Source: an uncultured Campylobacter sp. (GTDB taxonomy: Bacteria; Campylobacterota; Campylobacteria; Campylobacterales; Campylobacteraceae). Taken from it: a stretch of DNA of 11,225 nucleotides. Below, piece by piece: positions 6,422 through 11,225 of the stretch. The stretch covers positions 1 to 11,225 of the forward strand of contig NZ_CALIMW010000072.1 in assembly GCF_938045405.1 (NCBI RefSeq), given 5' to 3'. The notes beneath the pieces are model-generated. The model worked only from the letters and a program-made list of their open reading frames with translations, did no database searches and had not been told where the DNA came from. Made by a program: the position numbers and the translations under genes. Position 1 is the stretch's first letter; every line of letters starts with the position of its first letter.

Positions 6422-6790
6422 CTACATAACGCTTTTGTCGCGCATTACAAGCTTATATTCTTCCCGATAAATCTGAGCTTTACCGACAAAACCTTCAAAA
6501 ACTGCGCCGTTTTGCTTCTTGATACATTGACGTCGCTATTTGATCAAATTTATATCCAGCGTGATCTTATCGTTTTTGATCACGCCGATACTCTTATTTA
6601 GCACATTTTGCGCGATCTGTTTAACTTCTGCTAGCGAGTGCATCGCGAAGATGCCGCACTGAATTTATTCAGCTCGGGGATGTCTGCTTGAGAGCCTACG
6701 CCTAGAATATATCTTTCATGCTCGCGTTCCACGCCGCTACGATGTTAATATTTAGTTTCAATAGCGACTAGCTCCAATAAAATTTCATCT
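6422..6790 (-). pseudogene. frameshifted remnant of an unidentified gene
   Basis: Minus-strand segments read like protein but are broken. From about 6787 to 6660 one frame gives ILLELVAIETKY, a stop at 6745-6747, then EREHERYILGVGSQADIPELN. A shift near 6655-6665 is needed to continue into GIFAMHSLAEVKQIAQNVL...ITLDINLIK, which hits TAG at 6536-6538. The same frame then stays open through GAVFEGFVGKAQIYREEY to a TAG at 6422-6424. So at least one frameshift and two in-frame stops separate pieces with natural codon use and protein-like composition. I do not recognise the family. It lies downstream of the DJ-1 gene on the same strand. An alternative is that the MHSLAEV piece is a small intact gene (ATG near 6645), but no good ribosome site precedes it. 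Confidence 0.5.
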
Positions 6791-7001
6791 GTTGCTCATA
6801 AAACCTTTTGCGTTTTTCGATTTAGAATTTAGGTTGTGAGAATTCCATTCGTCGTTTATGGATACTCAGAATAAATATTGTGACTATATTATACGTGTAG
6901 AACGAGATAAAATTTACAGCCCTCAGGCGCAGCAAAATCAGCACGCGTCGTTATACAAGCGATAAAATAAAGCGCGCTAGAATCGGCTCCCACTTGAAAT
7001 T
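6791..7001. other. spacer without a recognisable gene
   Basis: Between the remnant and the DJ-1 gene stop. Reading both strands I see no protein-like frame with a start and ribosome site, and no GC-rich hairpin with a T-run. It may contain further decayed parts of the remnant: the minus-strand piece FYEQQMKFYW near 6790-6815 has protein-like character but quickly meets a stop. Confidence 0.35.
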
Positions 7002-7544
7002 TTATTTAAAAAGTAAATCAGATTTTAGCTTGGAATAAACCTGCTCGCCTTTTAGCTCGCGGACGATTTGTAGTGCGAATTCCATCGCAGTAGCAGGGCC
7101 TTTCGAAGTCATTATATTTTGATCTTTTACGACATTCGCCGCATTTGTATAGCCTGGGTGAGCGATCTGATTTTCAAAACCTGGATAACAAGTGTAAGAG
7201 CTTTTTAGCACACCCGCGGTAGCTAGCGCCCATGGAGCGGCACATATTGCGCCGATTTTTGCGTTATTTGCATCGAAATCGCGCAATACTTGCCCCAGCC
7301 TCTCGCTCTTTGCCAAATTTTCGGCTCCGGGCAAGCCGCCAGGCAAAACGATCATATCAAATTCCGAAACTTTTATATCGTCTAAAATTTCATCGGCGAT
7401 CATCTCTACGCCGTGCGCACCGCAGACGCATTTCTTATCCAGCCCCACGGATACTGCATCGATCTCCGCGCGGCGTAAAATATCGATCAAACTTACCGCC
7501 TCGATCTCTTCAAAACCGTTTGCCAAAACGATCGCTACTTTCAT
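7002..7544 (-). CDS. DJ-1/PfpI family protein (ThiJ-like, possible glyoxalase or deglycase)
   Basis: 180 residues, the full length of a DJ-1 domain. Key positions are present: Glu15 in GFEEIEAV (equivalent of human DJ-1 Glu18), Gly-rich LPGGLPGAENL (67-77), the nucleophilic elbow GAICAAPWAL with Cys101 (equivalent of Cys106), and the conserved TSKGPATAMEFAL near the C-terminus. Members are cytosolic, and their reported activities include methylglyoxal handling and redox stress protection; which applies here cannot be told. The older name 'thiazole monophosphate biosynthesis protein' is not supported by function. Its AAAGGAG ribosome site overlaps the stop codon of the upstream cytochrome gene and the gap is 10 bases, so translation of the two is probably coupled. 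Confidence 0.9.
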   Translation of the reverse strand: MKVAIVLANGFEEIEAVSLIDILRRAEIDAVSVGLDKKCVCGAHGVEMIADEILDDIKVSEFDMIVLPGGLPGAENLAKSERLGQVLRDFDANNAKIGAICAAPWALATAGVLKSSYTCYPGFENQIAHPGYTNAANVVKDQNIMTSKGPATAMEFALQIVRELKGEQVYSKLKSDLLFK

Positions 7545-7554
7545 CTACGCTCCT

Positions 7555-8130
7555 TTATTTTAGGTATGAGCCCTGCTCGCTCGGGGCGGTCGAAATTTCA
7601 GTATTCGTGCTCCTACTAGACGAGCTATCGTATAGGAACGAATCGTCGCCTTTTAGATAAGCAATGATGTAGCCTAGCTCCGTAGCGCCCGTCTTAGCGG
7701 CGATCGGCTGCATGATATTTTTCATCTTGCCACCATAACTTAGATCTGTAGTGTATTGCGACATAGCTATCGAGATCTCTTTGGCGTCCATATCTTTGAG
7801 TTTACGTGATACTCCATAAGCTTTTTTTTGGCCATTCTCGCCGTGGCATGAAGCGCACTTCTCAGCAAAGATAGCTCCACCTCTTTCTTTTAAAAAATTT
7901 ATATTTCGATTTACCTTGCCGCTATGGATTTTACTGCCTGCGACCGGAGTGTTTTTGTAGATATTTACGGTTACATTTTCATCTTTAGAATGCTTTTCGA
8001 TCAGGGATTTTAGCTCTTTGGCAAACTCACCTTTGGCTTCGAATACATACGTATCATCGCCTGCTTTATCCGCAGCGTTTAAATTAAAGGCAAAAAAACA
8101 TGCTAAAAAAGAAATTTTAAAAATTTTCAT
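7555..8130 (-). CDS. periplasmic monohaem c-type cytochrome with N-terminal extension
   Basis: 191 residues with a signal peptide (MKIFKISFLACFFAFNLNA, likely cut after residue 19). One haem-binding CASCH motif lies at residues 92-96. Candidate axial methionines are Met136 and Met140 (KMKNIMQP), followed by ATELGYIIAYL, the usual C-terminal helix of small class I cytochromes. Before the haem domain there is an extra segment of about 60 residues (GDDTYVFEAKGEFAKELKSL..., VTVNIYKNTPVAGSKI) that I do not recognise. After it is a serine-rich tail (DSSSSRSTNTE). It would carry electrons in the periplasm; its partners are unknown. It lies 75 bases downstream of porA, beyond a terminator, so it needs its own promoter or read-through. 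It is coupled to the DJ-1 gene downstream. Confidence 0.85.
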   Translation of the reverse strand: MKIFKISFLACFFAFNLNAADKAGDDTYVFEAKGEFAKELKSLIEKHSKDENVTVNIYKNTPVAGSKIHSGKVNRNINFLKERGGAIFAEKCASCHGENGQKKAYGVSRKLKDMDAKEISIAMSQYTTDLSYGGKMKNIMQPIAAKTGATELGYIIAYLKGDDSFLYDSSSSRSTNTEISTAPSEQGSYLK

Positions 8131-8152
8131 AGAAAACCTTGATTTAGAATTT

Positions 8153-8180
8153 AAAAAGGGCGAAGCAAAAGCTTCGCCCT
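8153..8180 (-). terminator. intrinsic terminator of porA
   Basis: AGGGCGAAGC (8157-8166), loop of four bases, GCTTCGCCCT (8171-8180): a perfect 10-bp GC-rich stem. On the minus strand it is followed by TTTTT, the classic Rho-independent form, 25 bases after the porA stop and just before the cytochrome gene. Confidence 0.9.
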
Positions 8181-8205
8181 AATTTTACCCGTATAAGGTA
8201 AATAA

Positions 8206-9426
8206 TTAGAAGCTGTATTTGGCCTCAAATCTGATGCGATCTTTTTTCTCATCAAGACCTGTGCCATAAGCATCATCAATCTTATAGTGAGAATACCAAG
8301 TTTTGAAGCTTAGCTTTTCATTATATTTATAAGAAATTCTACCTACTACCTCATATGCATTATCACCATCTGCTTTACCGTCTAGGTAATCAGCGCCGAT
8401 CCTGATGCCAGTATCAGGGATGGTATAGCCTGCTACTACATACCAGTAATGATTTTCGCCAGTAAAATTCCTATAATCTAGCAACTCCTGACCCGGGCTG
8501 ATGAAAGAGCCTTGATCTTCAAAGGATACAAAAGAAACTTTATCTTTATCATCAGGTTCAAATTTTAAATAACCTGCAGCCAAATCAACACCGAAGAAAC
8601 CCGCATTAGCCTCTGCAGCCCAGAAGTCTGCATCGCTAGCACCTGCATCTTTATAATCGCCGTCGAAATCAGAGAATGCATACTGACCTTTTACGCCAAG
8701 ATTAAAATCATCAGAGATATCAAAATTTAGAGCTAGTTCTGCAGCGAAAAGCTGTGCAACATCCTCTAGAGCGTTATACCATAGCTGGAAAGATACCGGA
8801 TCGTATGAACCCATAAAGCCTATGCCATATAGATTATGATCGGTAGTTAATTTACCATCTACTCTAGCCCAATCAAGGCTTGAAATATCTCCATCATTCT
8901 CTAAAGAATCCATCCAAAAGCCGTTAATTGTCAAGCCCTCGATATCGGTACTAGTAATCTTAACACCGTCTCCATACATATCATCGGTAAAGAACGAACC
9001 TATGCCCTGGCGACCGACTGCAATAGTGGTACCGCCGATAGTGTATCCTAAATAAGCTTTAGCGATATCGAAATCAGAATCTTTGTCGCTTGGATTTTGT
9101 GTACCGTGATATTGGCTATTTGAAGAAGATAATGTTTCTCCGTTATCTCTATCTAGAAATCTAACGCCAACTACACCAAAGAAGTTGTCATCGATTTTAG
9201 CCTTAAAGTCTACTTCAGATTTGAATTCCCACTTACTAGAATTTTCGCCTTTTACATAGGCACCTTGATCATTCTCGCCAGATACCTTATCGTGGGTATA
9301 TCGCATACGAGCGTATCCGTTTAGATCCACGTCCTTGATAGCTTCCTCTAACGGAACAGCACTTGCACTCATAGCAAGAGCACCTGCAGCGACTGCTGCC
9401 GCTAAACTAAGTTTAACTAGTTTCAT
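8206..9426 (-). CDS. porA: major outer membrane porin (MOMP)
   Basis: 406 residues. The signal peptide MKLVKLSLAAAVAAGALAMSASA is followed by mature VPLEEAIKDVDLNGYARMRY, the hallmark start of Campylobacter MOMP (C. jejuni has TPLEEAIKDVD). The body consists of alternating amphipathic beta strands with aspartate- and asparagine-rich loops, and the protein ends in KYSF with the C-terminal Phe needed for outer-membrane assembly. It forms a trimeric cation-selective pore and is usually the most abundant surface protein. The frame extends 14 codons further up to 9468, but the ATG at 9426 has AAAGGAG at the right distance and begins the signal peptide. It is followed by a strong terminator; candidate promoters and an adjacent putative small RNA lie upstream. 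Confidence 0.95.
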   Translation of the reverse strand: MKLVKLSLAAAVAAGALAMSASAVPLEEAIKDVDLNGYARMRYTHDKVSGENDQGAYVKGENSSKWEFKSEVDFKAKIDDNFFGVVGVRFLDRDNGETLSSSNSQYHGTQNPSDKDSDFDIAKAYLGYTIGGTTIAVGRQGIGSFFTDDMYGDGVKITSTDIEGLTINGFWMDSLENDGDISSLDWARVDGKLTTDHNLYGIGFMGSYDPVSFQLWYNALEDVAQLFAAELALNFDISDDFNLGVKGQYAFSDFDGDYKDAGASDADFWAAEANAGFFGVDLAAGYLKFEPDDKDKVSFVSFEDQGSFISPGQELLDYRNFTGENHYWYVVAGYTIPDTGIRIGADYLDGKADGDNAYEVVGRISYKYNEKLSFKTWYSHYKIDDAYGTGLDEKKDRIRFEAKYSF

Positions 9427-9456
9427 TTTGAACTCCTTTAAAAGTTTGTGAGCGCA

Positions 9457-9482
9457 ATAGTAGCACAAAATGACAAATTATA
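9457..9482 (-). promoter_or_regulatory. two candidate -10 boxes for porA
   Basis: On the minus strand a perfect TATAAT (9482 to 9477) and, closer to the gene, an extended box TGCTACTAT (-10 at 9462 to 9457). They would give leaders of about 43 and 24 nt. Both lie in T-rich DNA and -35 boxes are poor. Which one is used cannot be decided from sequence; both may be. Confidence 0.6.
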
Positions 9483-9563
9483 TGCTTAAAATAGGCTGAA
9501 AAATACTAAAATTTTACCAAATTGTTACCGAGTATTTACCGAAAATCCAAATTTAACGGGCAT

Positions 9564-9592
9564 AAAAAAAGCGAGACCCACACAGGTCTCGC
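9564..9592 (-). terminator. intrinsic terminator of the predicted small RNA
   Basis: GCGAGACC (9571-9578), six-base loop, GGTCTCGC (9585-9592), with seven A on the plus strand immediately before the stem (9564-9570), that is seven T after it on the minus strand. The nearest upstream minus-strand gene starts over 600 bases away, so it most likely serves the short unit starting near 9621. Confidence 0.88.
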
Positions 9593-9621
9593 CGATTATT
9601 GAAAGGAGTTCTAATTTCGAT
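9564..9621 (-). ncRNA. predicted small RNA next to porA, possible anti-Shine-Dalgarno RNA
   Basis: A compact transcription unit of about 58 nt. It has a perfect extended -10 box (TGATATAAT, 9633-9628), an expected start at A9621, and an intrinsic terminator with a perfect 8-bp stem and seven T at 9564-9592. No coding frame is seen on this strand. The unstructured 5' part contains GAACUCCUUU (complement of 9602-9611), a perfect 10-nt complement of AAAGGAGUUC, the porA ribosome-binding site (9430-9439 on the opposite sense). It lies 138 bases upstream of the porA start and is read in the same direction. Expression and base-pairing are inferred. An alternative is a terminated leader of porA from a distal promoter (attenuation). 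The match could also arise because any anti-Shine-Dalgarno sequence resembles many ribosome sites. Confidence 0.6.
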
Positions 9622-9627
9622 GTGGGG

Positions 9628-9658
9628 ATTATATCAGGCTGCGGTAAACAGACGGCAA
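9628..9658 (-). promoter_or_regulatory. promoter of the predicted small RNA
   Basis: On the minus strand TTGCCG (9658-9653), 19 bases, then TGATATAAT with the -10 hexamer at 9633-9628. It is a perfect -10 with a TGn extension and a 4-of-6 match at -35, better than most promoters in this window. Confidence 0.65.
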
Positions 9659-9681
9659 CACCTCTTTCATGCGGGAGAAAT

Positions 9682-9717
9682 TTCATAAAAATTTTACGAC
9701 GTGAAATTTTTTATGAA
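9682..9717. repeat. long AT-rich inverted repeat
   Basis: TTCATAAAAATTTTAC (9682-9697) and GTGAAATTTTTTATGAA (9701-9717) pair along almost their whole length with a 3-nt loop and a one-base bulge. Further GAAATTT words follow at 9719-9745. It is AT-only apart from the tip, so it is more likely a DNA structure or a remnant of the spacer repeats than a terminator. Confidence 0.45.
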
Positions 9718-10223
9718 TGAAATTTCAAGACACGAAATTTGCAAAGCGTGAGTTTTAGAAATCTACGCGATATCTTATCGGCTAAGAATACGACACTTAG
9801 AACGAGCAGTACGCGAAAAATCGCGAGAAAGAAAATTTATAAGAATTTCGCCAATTAAAAATTTTAGCCCAGCTTGTATTTCTACAATATAGAATTTTGC
9901 GGACAAAATGGCACTATGCAGCAAGGAATTTAAGCGCGAAAGCAAGCGGATATGAAATGCGAGCCGAGCCATATAAGTAAGATGTGCAGCGCAGAATTTC
10001 GTGAAATATAAAATTCTACAACTTATAAAATATAAAATTTATGCAGGCAATTGCGTAAAGAATCAGCGGACTTTAAAGCGCAAGCAAATCGCGCCAGCCC
10101 GCCATGATTAAGAACAGAACTATTGCCTTCATAAGAGTAGAGAGCAAACACAAAAACGTTTATCTCAAATTAAAAGCAGGCTCGCTTACCTTAAAGGGCA
10201 CAGCGGCTAAAAATCGCATAGGA
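9718..10223. other. gene-free spacer
   Basis: About 500 bases upstream of the small RNA unit and downstream of the lipoprotein gene. Short open frames exist on both strands (for example a minus-strand frame at 9775-9972), but they lack ribosome sites, protein-like composition or motifs. The sequence is AAATTT-rich with GC-rich islands, like the other spacers. Confidence 0.45.
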
Positions 10224-10610
10224 TTAAAAGCTGATATTTTCGCTCTCTGGTACAGCAATAGCGTCGTTTTTATGCATTTGTTTGGTCTCGATTTTTCCGA
10301 TGTCATAAGCGCGCGGAACAACGGAACCTGCCTTGCGCGAGATGATTCGCATATCGGTGATAGCGCCTGAAGCGGTACTTATATAGGCAGTATCTCCCGC
10401 AGCCGCATAATATCTGCTTGCGCGAGCGGTGTAGAGCTCGCCGTTGGATAGGTCTTTAAACGTATAGACGTAAGCTGTGGAGCTTTGGCGAGTGTAGTTT
10501 ACGATCTCGGATTTGAGCGAGCGTAAGTTGCCTGCAGGCGTCGGAGCGGTGCTTACGGCGCAGCCTACGAAGCCAAGAGCCAAAAGTGCGGAAAATATGA
10601 AATTTTTCAT
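10224..10610 (-). CDS. small lipoprotein of unknown function
   Basis: 128 residues. The N-terminus MKNFIFSALLALGFVGC is a lipoprotein signal with the lipobox FVGC (Cys17 would be lipidated). The mature part has a proline/threonine linker (STAPTPAG). A compact beta-rich stretch follows: STAYVYTFKDLSNGELYTA, then RYYAAAGDTAYISTASGAI and TDMRII. I do not recognise a named family, though the pattern suggests a small beta-barrel domain facing the periplasm. The start at 10610 has AAGGAT 7 bases upstream. No strong promoter or terminator is visible on either side, and it has no close neighbour on its strand. Confidence 0.8.
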   Translation of the reverse strand: MKNFIFSALLALGFVGCAVSTAPTPAGNLRSLKSEIVNYTRQSSTAYVYTFKDLSNGELYTARASRYYAAAGDTAYISTASGAITDMRIISRKAGSVVPRAYDIGKIETKQMHKNDAIAVPESENISF

Positions 10611-10672
10611 TCAGTATCCTTATTTGTAAAATTTGAACTTTTAGAGTAGTAGGTTTGGGCTTAAAGTTTGCT

Positions 10673-10766
10673 TTTTTGAGAGGCATCGGAGTGGAATTTA
10701 AACGACGATGGACGCGCTTGCGTCGCTGGCATTTGTTTTTGAGGGGCGTCAAAGCGGAATTTAAAC
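10673..10766 (+). repeat. 31-bp imperfect direct repeat, 63 bp apart
   Basis: The 31-base units at 10673-10703 and 10736-10766 begin with TTTTTGAG, end with GGAATTTAAAC and differ at 5 positions, all transitions. The spacing is 63 bases (21 codons), so a short plus-strand frame across them repeats FLRG..(V/A)EFK. No ribosome site supports translation, so this reads as another non-coding repeat family member. Confidence 0.6.
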
Positions 10767-11064
10767 AGATCTCTCTTAGCGTTAGGCGAAGCGAGAATGC
10801 GCTTTTGGCGATTTTTCTATATATGCGGGGTAGAATTTAGCAGTAATCGCGAGCGAGACTTGGCAATATCGTCTAAATCAAACGCGATAGAGCTCTAACT
10901 TCTTTTACTGGGTTAGCTAGCATCTCAAATTATTATATTGAATAGCCGCTATACGCGATAAACGAATCGTATGCCTATAAATCGCAAACCATGAGGATTT
11001 GACCGATTTATATCTATGCTACGGGATGATTCATAATTGAGGATCGATTAACTTTGTGCTATAG
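10767..11064. other. spacer without a recognisable gene
   Basis: Nearly 300 bases between the direct repeat and the transporter fragment. The missing N-terminal half of an EamA protein should lie here if the downstream gene were intact, but no frame gives the expected first helices and stops are frequent. It may be decayed coding DNA or unrelated sequence. Confidence 0.4.
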
Positions 11065-11225
11065 AATATTACAACGCTAGCCCCTCGCAACTGGGTGTTT
11101 TTGATACTAAGTGGGCTGGCGACGGGTGCATCGTGGCTAGCGTATTTCAAAGCCCTACAAATCGGCAAATCCTATCAAGTAGCACCGATCGATAAACTAA
11201 GCGTAGTGCTCGTTGTAATCATCGC
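11065..11225 (+). pseudogene. EamA/DMT-family transporter fragment, probably 5'-truncated, runs off the window
   Basis: The plus-strand frame gives ITTLAPRNWVFLILSGLATG, then ASWLAYFKALQIGK and VAPIDKLSVVLVVIIA, continuing past the window end. This matches the second half of the first EamA repeat of small drug/metabolite-transporter proteins (RSWLFLILSGLATGASWL...KVAPIDKLSV is the usual wording as I remember it). The first two helices, about 60-70 residues, are missing. The frame is stopped by TAG at 11062-11064, and the only nearby start is a GTG at 11095 inside a membrane helix with no ribosome site. A broken gene is therefore the best reading. An assembly error or a single frameshift upstream are alternatives, but no other frame upstream supplies the missing helices. 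Confidence 0.55.

Noticed and set aside
9427..9468. 14-residue N-terminal extension of the porin
   Set aside because: It would put residues before a complete signal peptide and overlaps the porA ribosome site and probable promoter.
9620..9688. Plus-strand 22-codon ORF (ATG at 9620) behind AAAGGAG
   Set aside because: It has a plausible ribosome site, but no plus-strand promoter, no motif, and a -10 box and terminator on the opposite strand explain the same bases better. It remains the main competing reading of the AAAGGAG at 9602-9608.
10104..10370. Plus-strand 88-codon ORF
   Set aside because: It overlaps the end of the minus-strand lipoprotein gene, has no ribosome site, and its second half is the antisense of that gene.

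Overview
The window looks like chromosomal DNA from a relatively GC-rich Campylobacter, of the oral C. gracilis / C. showae / C. rectus kind. The main reasons are a major outer membrane porin of the Campylobacter PorA type (signal peptide, then VPLEEAIKDVDLNG, ending in Phe), an EexN-type lipoprotein, and -10-dominated promoters (TATAAT, often preceded by TGn) with poor -35 boxes. Spacers are full of AAATTT / AAATTTTAAATTT words alternating with GC-rich blocks. The species is an inference; the genus-level call is fairly safe.

Layout. (1) 108-1469, plus strand: a glutamate racemase gene (murI) with its own -10 box and a TTG start. Its C-terminal third is interrupted by a long low-complexity insertion. 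(2) 1470-2344: 875 bases without a gene, containing degenerate tandem repeats with periods of about 37 and 73 bp. (3) 2345-2741, minus: an EexN-type lipoprotein gene whose signal-peptide codons contain a run of 10 G. At this length the gene is out of frame; 9 G would restore a perfect lipoprotein signal, so this is a candidate phase-variable gene shown in the OFF state. (4) 3007-5464, minus: a probable two-gene operon, a YdfG-like short-chain dehydrogenase followed after 16 bp by an NhaC-family Na+/H+ antiporter. (5) 5704-6399, plus: an unrecognised polytopic membrane protein with a good promoter, divergent from the operon. (6) 6422 to about 6790, minus: remains of a broken gene of unknown function. 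(7) 7002-8130, minus: a monohaem c-type cytochrome and a DJ-1/PfpI family protein, translationally coupled. (8) 8206-9426, minus: porA, with a classic intrinsic terminator downstream and two candidate promoters upstream. (9) 9564-9621, minus: a predicted small RNA of about 58 nt just upstream of porA. It carries a 10-nt perfect complement to the porA ribosome-binding site. (10) 10224-10610, minus: a small lipoprotein of unknown function. (11) From about 11065: the start-less N-terminal part of an EamA/DMT transporter that runs off the window and is probably a 5'-truncated remnant.

Most genes are ordinary housekeeping or envelope genes: cell wall D-glutamate supply, ion homeostasis, aldehyde reduction, periplasmic electron transfer and the main porin. 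The parts most worth testing are the G-tract switch in the eexN-like gene, the putative anti-Shine-Dalgarno RNA beside porA, and the repeat-rich DNA that follows murI and resembles the insertion inside it.
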